Source: Mesorhabditis belari (taxonomy: Eukaryota > Nematoda > Chromadorea > Rhabditida > Rhabditidae). From it: a stretch of 64,000 bases of DNA. Below are positions 22,201-32,039 of the stretch, piece by piece. The notes under the pieces were generated by a model, which worked only from the letters and a program-made list of their open reading frames with translations, made no database searches and was not told the DNA's origin. Where the stretch lies: positions 558,001 through 622,000 of the forward strand of contig CAUEEP010000924.1 of assembly GCA_958450365.1 (NCBI GenBank). The letters run 5' to 3'. Numbering within the stretch: the first letter of the stretch is position 1; each line of letters begins with the position of its first letter. The position numbers and the translations under genes are program-made.

Positions 22201-25200
22201 TTCTGAACGTACATTTCCAGGCCTTTCTTTTGGCACCTACCTCATATTGTAACTCGCGGGCAACTTGGGAAGGTTCCCTGGTAAGTTAAAACTTTCTGAA
22301 GCATAAAAACCCCTATTTGCAGGGCTGTATGGTCAGAGTACGAAGCTGATGGCGAATTTCGTTATCATTTCTTTCTCTACAGCTTTTTCGAAGGTCATAT
22401 CACGGAATTGGCGACACCAAACTGCCAATCGAATCTGCAGCAAATAATCAAAAGGTAATAAGATAAGGCAATGAGGGATCAATTTTTTTAGGTGCACGAA
22501 TTTTGACCGACGATCGAGACCGAAAGCCGACGAAGTCTGTCAACAATTAGCAGCTCTTCCCCGGGTTAGTTACTCATAAAGCCACATTCATCGAACTTTC
22601 TAGCTTGAACATCAAGATATCCATCCAACGATCGACGAGTCGAGTCAAGTCTTGATTCGACCAGTTGGTTTTGATGATACCGATGAGCGACAACCAATTA
22701 GCGGGACACTTTCTTTTGACCTCTCCATTCCAGATGTGACGACCATCAGCAATTCTTCGGAAGTCAACGCAATATCAAAAAAAGAAAGCAAAATAGCAAC
22801 GATGGAACACAAAACCGAAGAAGAAAAAAATGCCGCTGTGGTTCAATTTGAAATAGCAGAAGCTCAAACAAATCGCAGCACAAATCATTCTGAGCTTTCG
22901 TCACCACCCTTCACATTATCTATGAGGCCGTTAGAAGCAGTGCTGCTAAGAAATGCTAACTTTGGTACAGGTTTAGAAGCAAAACAAAAGCCAAAAAATT
23001 TCAAGATGTCTCATCTTGAAGAAAATCCCGTTTTGGCGGATCAGAAACCTAAACGAGTCCAAAACTTCTGCCGCTTTCCAATTTTGATTCTAATTGTGCT
23101 GCCAATTGTGCTGCTCATTGGGCTGGCGATATTTGGAGGTGCATATTATGCTTTCGTGGTCTCAACACCAGTCACAATTCTTGTCGATGGAACACCACTG
23201 CCTACTGGTGCAAGCGGAAGACACGTTGGACCAGAAGGTGAACCGGTGCCAACCAACGCCAATGGATCGCCCGTTGATTCCGGTGGTGAATTTTTGCCGA
23301 CTGACGGCAAGGGACATCATGTCTTCGTTGGAGCTGCCGAACCGAAAGTAACGAGCAAGGTGTTGAACCCGAATGAGATGAGACAGGTAGAACCTACCGA
23401 TGAGACGGGTAGAACCCGAATCCCAGTTGTTTGGCCTAATGGAACGTTGCTTGCCACTGATTCAACTGGAGAGTACATTCTTGACGACGGCACTCCAATT
23501 TCACGTGACGACGAGGGCAAGCCTATTGGATTTGATGGAGAGGTTCTGCCAACCGACAGCTCCGGTCAATGGGTGCTTGTTACCCCAGAACCAGAAACCG
23601 AAACCACGACAGCTACGAAACAAATCATTGTCGTTCGGGGACAAGATCAGACTCCATTGCCGACGGATGAATCTGGAGCGCCGCTTGATCCAGAGGGACA
23701 ACCATTGGCCACCGATGAGCAAGGGCGCCCGCTTTCTCCAGCTGGCGAGGTGCTGCCAACTGATGATGAGGGGCGCTATGTGTTTGTGCCAACTTACCCA
23801 ATTTATTCCCCAGTTGCTTGGCCTAATGGAACGTTGCTTGCCACTGATTCAACTGGAGAGTACATTCTTGACGACGGCACTGATTATCAGAGGATCAGAG
23901 TTAGTTTTGATTTTCTTGGACTGAATTATCCAATCAGGCTTTATTTGGTATCATTTGAAAGCCTGAAATGTCCTCTGTATGACAATATAAAGAGTTAACA
24001 AAAATATTAGCTTAAATAAAATTTTAGTCGCGCTTAATTACGAAATTATTCAACTTTATAGAAAACAGATTATATATAGGAAAACCTCCTCCCTTCATTG
24101 CAAGACGCCGTCCTCCGCTTCGACATTTGGCAATGTGGCCAAGGATGGAGCCATTTCAATGGTTCTTGTTATCAGCCCTCTTATTTCCAAAAGCATGTAG
24201 GTTTATCGCGTTTCGGAAAACTATCTTGTCCAAAATAGATTCGGACAAACCATTTTAAAGCTATTGCATATCTTGTCTACTACAGGGTCCGAGAAAAGTA
24301 TTGTCGTTTTTCCAACCTCCATATCTTTTTTCAAAATTAAGCTTTTAACATATTTATTGAAAAAAAGAACAGATAAATACCCAAAATTCCAACTTTATAA
24401 CAAGTGTTCGAAATTGAACCCCTTTGATACAGGCTTTCAGACGCGGGATCACTGAGCCGACGGTGGCACGGAGGTAGTTGGTATCAATATCATTCTAGGC
24501 AGCGATCAATTCCCTCTCGAGCTCACCAAGATTTGCGATTTTCTTATGCCTCAAACGTTCCTCTAAGAAGCCCCATACCGAAAAATCCCAAGGGTTGAGG
24601 TCCGGCGAGTTGCTGGGCCAGTCTTCTTTCGTGAAATGAGAGGGCAATTCGCGCCGAATCAGGTCCATTGTGGCTCTCGCTCCATGGGCCGGGGCCCAGT
24701 CCTGCTGGAAGGTCATGTTAGGGTTTTTTCGACTCCAGGGGATCACAGCATTTTTGATAATCTGATCTTGGTTAAACCTGGCAATGACTTTGCAACTCTT
24801 GTCGATGAAAACAAGCGGAGTCTTCGAATCCGCAGTCACTCCTCCCCAAACCATCAATCCTTTCGGAAAAAGACCCCGTGTCCGGATTTTCCGCTTCAAA
24901 GTGTTCTTCTGGACCGGTGACATCAGTTAACGATGATTTTGGGAATTGTGGACCACTTCAATGGTAAAAATTTTCTCATCTGATCACAAGACGTCCTCGA
25001 TGCGCGATGCGCGTCCTCGATGAAAAAAACAAAGGAGTCTTGGCTGGCTCTTTGAACTCGATTGAATTTCGCATCATCGGTAAGAAACTGGCCTTGTCGC
25101 AGACGATAACTACGAAGTCCCAGCTCCTTTTTCACAATGTTCCGAACCGACCAATCCGAGATTTTCAGCTCCTTAGCCATTTTTCCTAAGCTTCGCTCGT

Positions 25201-26324
25201 CGTTTCGATCAATTCGCTGTTTGATGAGCTTCCGGATGTTTGGCGTGTTCACCGATCGAGGTATTCCTTTTCTCGGCTTCTCCTTGACGTGTCCTTTCTC
25301 TTGCAATTGTTTGACAAGCCGTTGAACAGTTCTGATGTTGGTTTTGAGCTTTCGCGAGATGGCCGCCTTCGACTCTCCGGCTTTCAAAAGCATGGCGATC
25401 GCTTCTCGATGAGGGCTTGCTTTTCTAAGCTTGCATTCTAAAAATACACATTGAATGCATGTTTTACACAACGTAAAAGGATACTTTCAAATCGCATAAA
25501 AGTTAGTTCAAAGAGACGCGGCAATACTTTTCTCGGACCCTGTAGAGCAAGCTAAATGAAAGTGTTTGAGTGTTGATGAGAAAAGATATTTATTGTCAGT
25601 CTTGTTCTGATGATGCATAACTTAAGACTTAGAAATTAGCTTCTGACTTTTCCAGCCATTTCAACAAGAAGCCACATTTGATGAAGCTGAGCGCGTGTGC
25701 AGAAATCTAGCTCCAGGAGCCAATTTGATCTCGATTCACAGCAAAGAAGAACAGGGATTTGTTCACGGTAAATTGAATGCGAATTGTAAAGGGAAATAAA
25801 TTTCAGAGCTTGTTGTTGAAAATAATCATGACTGCTGGATTGGATTGAGGGTAATTTTTACTCAAGTTAAACATAAACCAAAGTGATCTGGTCCATGACT
25901 TTACCTAAATTATAAGCCCTAAGGCCGGTGTGAGTGCCTTTGACCTTCAAACTTTCCTTTGATCATCAGATTATTTCTAACTCTCCGATTAAGCATCTCG
26001 AAAACAAATGGATTTGGAATGACGGAACGAAGGTAGATTACACAAATTGGGATGCCGCAAATGGAGAACCGTCGAATGTGAACATAGAGAAATGGGTTTA
26101 CGTGAGTTTTGGCAAAGATTGAAAGTCTAGCAAATTTTCTTAGAAAGTTTACAGATTAAGATTTTTCTGTATAAAACCATACAAGCTTTTTTGAAGTTCG
26201 TTTTGTCTCTGAAGAAAAACTTTAGATGAGACCAAATGGTGGAAAATGGAATAACGTGAAAAAAGACTATAAAGCTCTCATTGGATGCAAGAAACCCGTT
26301 GGCAAATTGTCTCAAATCGCTTAG
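19235..26324 (+). CDS. Predicted transmembrane kinase with extracellular C-type lectin domain
   Basis: Exons: 19235-19308, 21077-21264, 21279-21432, 21635-21770, 21862-21923, 22323-22454, 22492-22564, 22604-23899, 24080-24196, 25656-25767, 25807-25850, 25970-26101, 26226-26324. All phases agree; 872 residues. Kinase domain, residues ~1-270: glycine loop IGNGTYGQVF, lysine AVIKYV, EAECDAL, catalytic loop HRDIKPTN, KVGDFGLAK, DIYAMGLVVWE, RSRPKADEV. It resembles TAK1/MOM-4-type MAP3Ks. The usual APE motif reads YMSPT. A basic segment (KPKRVQNFCR) precedes one span (ILILIVLPIVLLIGLAIF, ~432-455), predicting kinase inside, rest outside. The stalk repeats PLPTD/SG/DG units. The CTLD carries CGQGWSHFNGSCY, NCWIGL..., WIWNDGT, GEPSN. 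The stalk-lectin junction (donor GTTAGT at 23900, acceptor at 24079) is the least certain. Without it the protein stops at 23998 (737 residues). Confidence 0.65.
19540..19795. repeat. Low-complexity homopolymer tract
   Basis: Runs of G (GGGGGGGTGGGGGGGGG), T and long A tracts lie inside intron 1 of the kinase gene. The composition is unlike anything else in the window. It may be a real simple repeat, but unpolished or erroneous assembly is as likely. Confidence 0.7.
19844..21066 (-). mobile_element. Mariner element in intron 1 of the kinase gene
   Basis: Inverted ends GGTTGTCCCATAAAAAATTG frame the element. Pseudogene copy 2 at 13010-13060 keeps the uninterrupted sequence (TTAGCTTCTATCTAGG), which proves insertion after the kinase duplication. 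The transposase is on the minus strand, opposite to the host gene. Confidence 0.88.
19917..20895 (-). pseudogene. Mariner transposase (DD34D), frameshifted
   Basis: A long frame at 19917-20789 carries the catalytic core: IVTHDQSWIFYD (first D), FVLEDNAPSHKS (second D) and HPAYSPDIAPSDYYLF (third D), ending in NVYNNHGKYIV. The N-terminal helix-turn-helix (NERYLKRISAAKATREINSF, ATIVKERTARWWFQKF) lies just upstream in another frame, so a frameshift near 20760 splits the gene. The catalytic aspartates remain. The linker that normally reads WVPHEL is here KWLKQRQIPYQL. Confidence 0.85.
21998..22281. mobile_element. PIF/Harbinger-like MITE in kinase intron 5
   Basis: A 284-bp element with ends CCAGGGAACC...GGTTCCCTGG and inverted arms of roughly 95 bp, flanked by direct TAA. 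The related site in pseudogene copy 2 (about 13409-13440, GTTAACTAAGTTTAAAC) has a single TAA and no element. A 3-bp TWA target duplication is typical of PIF/Harbinger. Confidence 0.85.
23180..23899 (+). other. Coding repeats: PLPTD-type stalk of the kinase gene
   Basis: The extracellular part repeats a unit of about 10-14 residues with the pattern PLPTD.SG or VLPTD..G followed by a (Y/W/H)V or (P)L stretch. Examples are GTPLPTGASGRHV, GEPVPTNANGSPV, GEVLPTDSSGQWV, QTPLPTDESGAPL and GEVLPTDDEGRYV. One block (GTLLATDSTGEYILDDGT) occurs twice at nucleotide level (about 23431-23493 and 23818-23880), the second followed directly by the new sequence DYQRIR. This suggests recombination at the repeat built the present 3' end. 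Confidence 0.75.
24283..25542 (-). mobile_element. maT (DD37D) element B, inside a lectin intron
   Basis: Inverted orientation relative to element A (14116-15412), with the same ends and TA flanks. It sits in the intron between the first two CTLD exons of the kinase gene. The same intron in the CTLD gene at 17460-17470 (CTACTACAGTAAGCTGAATG) is the empty site. The transposase frames at 24495-25471 keep SPDLNPWDF and LFPKGLMVWGG. The gene is broken near 25000-25060 by a short duplication/frameshift (repeated GATGCGCGATGCGCGTCC), and a Trp codon became TAG at about 24497. Confidence 0.9.
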
Positions 26325-27290
26325 AAACCAATAAAATCTTTCGAAAGTTCTTCTATTTTTTTCAGTCTACGTCACTCCTACTTGACGTTTTATTTCTATT
26401 CTAAAGAGTTGATTAATTTGAAAATGATCTTTGGTGAATATTTTAGCATTTTCCGCAAAAGATCGCTTACAAGCTGAGGCGAGCAAGCTTTGCTCAAGTT
26501 TGCTCAAGCTCAAGAGCCCAAAAATTCCAAATCAGTCGGCTATTGAATAAAGTGTCTTAGTTCAAGTGAGATCAGATATCTCGAAACAAGAAATAACGTG
26601 TCTTGAGTGAAGAGTACCAAGCACGCAAAGAATATTTCTTTATACCTTAGTAATTTTTTGGGAAAAAGTGAACGGTAACTGAGCATGAATTTTCTCGGCA
26701 TGAAGGCATGGATTATACTTTTTTTGTTAGACTCTGACTCTGGTCCGAGTCTAGACTGCTCAGCTTTCCCTGGCTTTTCTCAAAATACTGTTCAAGTCTA
26801 ACCCAACCAGTACAGAGTGCAGCAGAGTTCTGGAAACTAAAACTCTTGAGTCTAACTCAGTTCGCGATGCCTCAAATGAAATCATTCTTTTTTTTGTTAG
26901 TTCTTCTGAGTTGTTTGCTTCAAAGAATATTTCTTTACAGTCCGGACGGACGCTTTGTCGGATTCGAACGTAACATATACAAAAAGTTTCTTTATTAGAG
27001 TATTTAATAAGATTTGTCAAGTTTGAAACAGTGAAAACATTGAAAAAAACAGTGAAATGAAATTTTGAACTGAAAAAAGACTACTTTCTAGAGAATTACA
27101 TTGTAGAAATGAATCGATGATCAGAAGAAAGTCATCCAAATTGAGAAAAATCCCATCAAAATGAGCGACGACCACGAAATCTCACTTTTAGTGCTTTTTG
27201 AAGTGATAGTCTCATTCTAAAAGTTGTTTTTTTTTACGTTTTCTTCTACCTATCGTGTTAAACGTGTGCCAAAGTTAACAGTATTCTTAC
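26325..27290. other. Intergenic; first part duplicated 3' flank of CTLD locus
   Basis: 26325-26490 repeats the sequence downstream of the CTLD gene at 18271-18440. The rest is AT-rich with no convincing exon. A final small exon of the gene on the minus strand (27291-28374) may lie near 27010-27055 or 27180-27210, but this cannot be settled. Confidence 0.4.
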
Positions 27291-28374
27291 CAAATTGCAC
27301 AAATCCGTGTCGCAACAACGGAAGATTAATTTGAAACCATAATCTACCATATATTCCTTTTCGACTTCCTAGAAAGACAGATTTCCTAGTTTTTAACGTT
27401 TCCTAGAGGCAGTAAAACGAAATGACAAACAATAAAATTGAAATTTATCAAATAAACGGAGCACCCACCTTTCCTTCGCATTCCATCTCTCCACACCCTT
27501 TCATGACCACAGTTTCATTCTGAATCTCCTCATGACCGAAAAAACAATATTTCTCCTGTGGTCCACAATCAATCATGGTAGCCGATGAATCCTGGAAGAA
27601 AGATATGATTTAAATTCTGCGCATGATTAAACATCTTTTAAGTTATTGGGTTGGTGAATTAAAGCTGCCGGACTTTGAACTAAAATTTATTCAACGTAAA
27701 AACATGAATTCATTCCAAATAATTTCCATTATTATTTACGACTTCTGCCAATTTTACAGGCAATTTGCGGATTCCTCTTTCGTAGTAGGATTTTGGTTTG
27801 TGAGACAAGTGTGAGACTCAAAAATCGAGGACTGGAGAGGAGGATGGAGTACTCCCAGTTTGAGCACTTTCTTCAAAAGAAACCCATTTTGGTGTCAATA
27901 GAAAAGTTGTAGAGAATCAAAAATTAGGCTTATAGCCAAATTTCCAAAAAGATACACTTAGTAGTTTTGCTTAAAATGCAAGTTTTGTGAAAATTGGTAA
28001 ATTTGGCATTTCTTGAAAATCAGTTTTTGAATCGTTCTGAAAATTTGGATATAAGCTTCATTTTTGATTCTCTACAACTTTTCCATTGACACCAAAATGG
28101 GTTTCTTTTAAAGAAAGTGCTCAAACTGTCACATATGACAATATCCGGCAGTTTTTCACCAGCCCAATATTTAAGCGCATTGTTATCATTGCGGTTTGCG
28201 GAAAGTTTCCAGATTTCTTGCCAGACTTGGCTGACCAATTGACATTTTGCTGGCTATTGTAGATACCAAGATACTCACTGGCCCATCAGTAGCAGCATCG
28301 TGGTAGTAACAATTTATTGCCTGAACTTGATCATTTGCAAGCAGTGCTAGGAAAATGAAGAGAATAAGGTCCAT
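27291..28374 (-). CDS. Small secreted cysteine-rich protein, ET/Ly6-like
   Basis: Minus-strand exons 28374-28279, 27591-27469 and 27368-27291 join in phase. The start opens a signal peptide (MDLILFIFLALLANDQVQA). The mature part has the spaced cysteines of nematode ET-module or Ly6/three-finger proteins: INCYYHD, IDCGPQEKYC, KGCGEMEC and the closing CCDTDLCN. The CC-D-LCN ending is the strongest sign. Such proteins are secreted or lipid-anchored and act outside the cell; the ligand is unknown. The donor GTAAG after the last exon listed shows that at least one more exon follows, which I could not fix (one candidate starts after TTTTTTCAG at about 27054). Intron 1 contains a 522-bp MITE. Confidence 0.7.
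27646..28167. mobile_element. Mariner-derived MITE (522 bp), copy 1
   Basis: Begins TTGGGTTGGTGAATT after TA and ends AGCCCAA before TA, with long internal inverted symmetry (GAGCACTTTCTTC...GAAAGTGCTCAAACTG). It is closely similar to 56442-56970, and its first 180 bases match the mariner fragment at 8760. It lies in intron 1 of the ET/Ly6-like gene. Confidence 0.85.
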
Positions 28375-28517
28375 TTGACGATTGATGGGGATCTTTTCAA
28401 AGAGATCTGTAACTTTTTGATTTCAATCCAATGAATATTGAGATTTTATTTTTTAACCAGCCGAGAAACCCGTCTAACGGCGGCTTTTTCTCAATGTTTT
28501 GAGGATCGACGGCTTTT

Positions 28518-28588
28518 GTCGCCGTGGAGCAGTGGATAGCGCGCCGGCCTATCGCCCATACAATCCGGGTTCGCCCTCCCCGTGCGAC
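28518..28588 (+). repeat. tRNA-derived sequence (SINE-like)
   Basis: GTCGC and GCGAC pair as acceptor ends. An A-box-like TGGAGCAGTGG and a B-box-like GGGTTCGCCCTCC are correctly placed, but the anticodon arm does not fold well. It is followed within about 115 bases by the CAGA microsatellite. A degenerate tRNA or the head of a SINE fits better than a working tRNA. Confidence 0.45.
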
Positions 28589-28703
28589 TCGAATTGTGCT
28601 TTTTAAACAATCCAAAAGCACCTTGCACAACTACATAGAATTCCCTATCCAACAGCGCAAAAATCATTGCAAACGGTCCTCTGGGGGCTGAGGAGTAGCG
28701 CGC

Positions 28704-29016
28704 ACAGACAGACGGAGAGACAGACAGACAGACGGAGAGACAGACAGACAGACGGATAGGCAGACAGACAGACAGACAGACGGAGAGACAGACAGACAGA
28801 CAGACAGACGGACAGACAGACCGACAGACAGACCGACCGACAGACCGACAGACGGACAGACGGACAGGCGGACAGGCAGGCAGGCAGGCAGACAGACGGA
28901 GAGACAGACAGACGGACAGACGGAGAGACGGGCAGACAGACGGACATGCAGGCAGGCAGACAGGCAGACAGACGGACAGACAGACAGACAGGCAGGCAGG
29001 CAGACAGATAGACGGA
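28704..29016. repeat. CAGA-type tetranucleotide microsatellite
   Basis: About 310 bp of (CAGA)n with interspersed CGGA and GGCAGGCAGG variants. The long minus-strand open frame through it is a composition artefact. Confidence 0.95.
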
Positions 29017-29643
29017 CGTCTTAGCCCCTTTATATATCGTTGATTCTAAATTTTAAAAGAACTCTGAAAGAATTTTAAGAATTTCAAACGAATTTTAAAT
29101 TTTTGATTTCAAAAGAGGCAAAAGGGGCGGAGTGACCAATTGACCTCAAAGAGAAGACGATCAAGTTGGAAATTTAATAAAAATAAAGAGTTCGAAAAGT
29201 TGAAAGGAGGAAAATGGAACTTGCGACATCTATTTTGACTGAGAAATGACTAACCAAAATTCACATTGAATTCTCCGTTTGAAATTTACGGAGTTTTGTC
29301 ACCTTTCAAATTTAAACAAACAAGAAAATGAACAAGAAAATGAACAAGAAAATGAACTGCTTTTTTCACCTTAAGTCGAATCTTTGCTTCTGATGTGATG
29401 AGTTATTGTAAAGTAAACTACACTAGCTTTTCTTGGTACAAACAGATTGTTGCGTCTGCAGAGATTGTATCGAAAGTGATTTCAAAAGTGGTAAACTTCT
29501 TGTTTCTTAAATTGTTTACGTAAGCATAAGCTATTTATTCATATTGATATCAAATGATCGATGATCAAACAAAAAATGATCAATGCCTCTCGAAGCGACG
29601 GCAATTTCAGTGCTTGGAGATGAGATTGTGGACATTTGATACT
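29017..29643. other. Intergenic, no gene seen
   Basis: AT-rich. A small direct repeat (GAACAAGAAAAT, three times) lies near 29325-29355. No exon or RNA gene was recognised. Confidence 0.4.
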
Positions 29644-29844
29644 CGCCCCGCCCCTTTTCCCATTAGCAATCTAACTTTGAGCTTAAATATCTTGGTGTTT
29701 GGCTGTCCAATTGAATTGGTTTGGACCAATCGATAGAGAAAGAATTGGCGCATCTAATGATACAAAGAACATTTAAATTGGACAGCCCAACACCAAGAAA
29801 TTTGAGCTCAAAGTTAGATTGCCAATGGCAAAAGGGGCGGGGCG
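29644..29844. mobile_element. GC-ended MITE, copy 1
   Basis: 201 bp with ends CGCCCCGCCCCTTTTCCCAT and its complement ATGGCAAAAGGGGCGGGGCG. It is symmetrical throughout, with GAGCTTAAATATCTTGGTGT mirrored. A second full copy lies at 30012 and half a copy at 29861. Confidence 0.8.
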
Positions 29845-29860
29845 CCGTTCCTTTTATAGG

Positions 29861-29960
29861 CGCCCCGCCCCTTTCCCCATTAGCAATCTAACTTTGAGCT
29901 CAAATATCTTGTTGTTGGGTGGTCCAATTTGAATCGTTTTTGTACCAATCGACAGAGCTA
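29861..29960. mobile_element. GC-ended MITE, half copy
   Basis: Only the left half, from CGCCCCGCCCCTTTCCCCAT, is present; the right arm is missing. It starts 16 bp after copy 1. Confidence 0.65.
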
Positions 29961-30011
29961 GACAGTGCTATAAAACCAGGGTCGCTCCAAGATTGTGTGA
30001 CCTTTTAAACA

Positions 30012-30212
30012 CGCCCCGCTCCTGTTCCCATTAGCAATTTAACTTTGAGCTTAAATATCTTGGTGTTGGGCTGTCCAATTTAATTGGTTTTTATACCAAT
30101 CGATAGAGAAAAACTTGGCGCATCTAATGATACAAAGAACATTTAAATTGGACAGCCCAACACCAAGAAATTTGAGCCCAAAGTTAGATTGCCAATGGCA
30201 AAAGGGGCGGGA
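30012..30212. mobile_element. GC-ended MITE, copy 2
   Basis: Full copy in the same orientation as the one at 29644. The interior is almost identical (CTTGGCGCATCTAATGATAC is shared with copy 1). Confidence 0.8.
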
Positions 30213-31269
30213 CTTGGAACAAATGCCCGATAACCTGCAGATCCTTTCTGAAAACCAATTTTTCCAGAATAGGGGGAATTTCTATGTCTTTTGCATGTGT
30301 GATTTTGTTTTATATGTAAAGTGTTCCAAACAGGCTTGAAGTTTCAAGCATAATGCATAAAAGTCACTATGCAATACATCTAGATCAAAGCTTAGTGTCA
30401 AAAGCCAGTATTAATTGCTTACGAATTGCACAAGCCCGTGACTATCATCTCAATGACTTTCGTAGACTGCTTTTTGATTCATTTTTCGTAATAAGTGTTT
30501 CATTTTTGAGAAGTTGAGAGAAGCAGATGATGAAAATGATAACTGTTTAGACTGGGAAAAATGACCAGAATCAAAGTAAACACAAATTTTTCTTTAAAAG
30601 TCAAAAAAGATGCGTCACCTTTGATAAAAAGCAGAAAAGCATTGAAGCAAGAGCGTTTAATTTCAATAGAAATTGGTGAGCATTCAATAGAAATTAGTAC
30701 TAATAGAAATTCATTGGTAATCGATGACAAGAACTCGAGCCTAGATTCGGTTTTGGATTTTTTTCGAATACTAAATTCAAACTCGATCCAGACTTTAACT
30801 CAATTTAATACTCAGACTCAAGCTAAGGAGCGGATGTTCGTAAAAAACAAAAGCTGACCGGTCAAGCGAAACCAAGCCAAATTCGGGTCACACCTAGGCC
30901 TTGAAAAGCCACGAAAAAAGCGGAGGCTAGTTGTAAGCTGTAGCCTGAAGATTTTAGGCTAGAAGTAGTCCAATAATAGTGCCAAAATAGTAAGTTTGTT
31001 GTTTTAAAAGCACTTTGAATTTAAAAAATTTCTTTATTTACACTTGTAAACATCATTAAAAATTTTAGCGGCTCCTTTACCAGCTCGAGCATTTTATTGA
31101 GTATGGTGCTCGTGTTATTCTCGTCGTAGATTCTTATTGATTTTTCCTAAATGGCATAATCGTTCTTAACTTGTTCTTACAACGGTCCCAACTTGAAGTT
31201 CGATATCGATTTGAGTTTGAGATTTGGGATTTGAGTTCGATATCGATAACGATAACGATATCATCTATA
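30213..31269. other. Intergenic with one unassigned open frame
   Basis: A 98-codon frame at 30561-30857 (KVNTNFSLKVKKDASPL) has no recognisable family and no clear splice context. Near 31195-31255 short repeats of GATATCGATT/GATAACGATA occur. Nothing else is supported. Confidence 0.3.
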
Positions 31270-31640
31270 GCCTCAACCTTTTTGAGTTTAAAACTCTTAG
31301 GCACTGCCGCCTGGTCACGGAGTTAGCTGAATGCTTCAAAATCGTTAAATTCAAACATTCTAGTCCTCTTCTGTAATTTTTTAAAACTCAACATCTTGAC
31401 CGATCAAGGTGAGGTTCATTTCTTTTGAAAATTCCGATTACCTCAAATAACTTTTTGTCTAATTCTTTCTCAATCAGGGCTGCGAGATTGTGGAATTTAC
31501 TATAGAAAAACTTAAGAGAATGCAACAGCCTTAAGTCCTTTAAAAAATTAATAAATAATCTAGATTTCTCTTCTCTTGTGGGTAATTGATTGGTTTTCAT
31601 ATATTCTGTAATGCAATTTTTCTTTGCCATTAATTTCCAT
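31270..31640. repeat. Fragment shared with the LINE 3' region
   Basis: The stretch around 31295-31320 (GCACTGCCGCCTGGTCACGG) matches the end of the LINE reverse transcriptase frame at about 46998-47020. On the minus strand, 31388-31630 holds an 80-codon frame (HSLKFFYSKFHNLAALIEK) that may be LINE coding debris. Origin only tentatively assigned. Confidence 0.35.
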
Positions 31641-31958
31641 GTCTCTCAAGGAATCGGGGATTAAAAAAAATACCGACTGGGGCTACCAGTGGTGAATTTA
31701 TCGCATACACGAAATATATCAATCACAATACAACGACACACACAATACTAGGCTATATCTTAACTTAACCCACGTCATGACAGACGGCTCCCTAACCCTA
31801 AGCTCAATGGGGAACTAAATAGCTTTTTTGGTGGTGAAGGGAAGATGACGATGAAGGAGTGGCTTGTCACTTTAAAGAACTGGGGCCACAACCACCAGAC
31901 TGCCCTCCAGAAAACCTCTCAACCCGAAGGGAAAGGAAATCCGAAGGGGGTGACCATG

Positions 31959-32030
31959 TCGCATGTGGGGTTCGAACCCTCGACCTTCCGATTAAGATAA
32001 AAGACACTTAACCAGTCAGCCACACGTGCT
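31959..32030 (-). repeat. tRNA-like sequence, degenerate
   Basis: On the minus strand a B-box GGGTTCGAACCCC is perfect and an A-box-like GTGGCTGACTGG is present, with CTT in the anticodon position (lysine-like). The anticodon stem is poor, so a tRNA pseudogene or SINE head is more likely than a functional tRNA. Confidence 0.45.
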
Positions 32031-32039
32031 ATTAGACAT

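Noticed and set aside
22652..23998. A stand-alone 448-residue membrane protein gene starting at 22652
   Set aside because: The frame opens upstream at a good acceptor (22603), continues the kinase C-lobe in phase, and the codon at 22652 is ATT, not ATG.
28645..28947. 100-codon minus-strand frame rich in Ser/Val/Cys/Leu
   Set aside because: It is a translation of the CAGA microsatellite; composition alone keeps it open.
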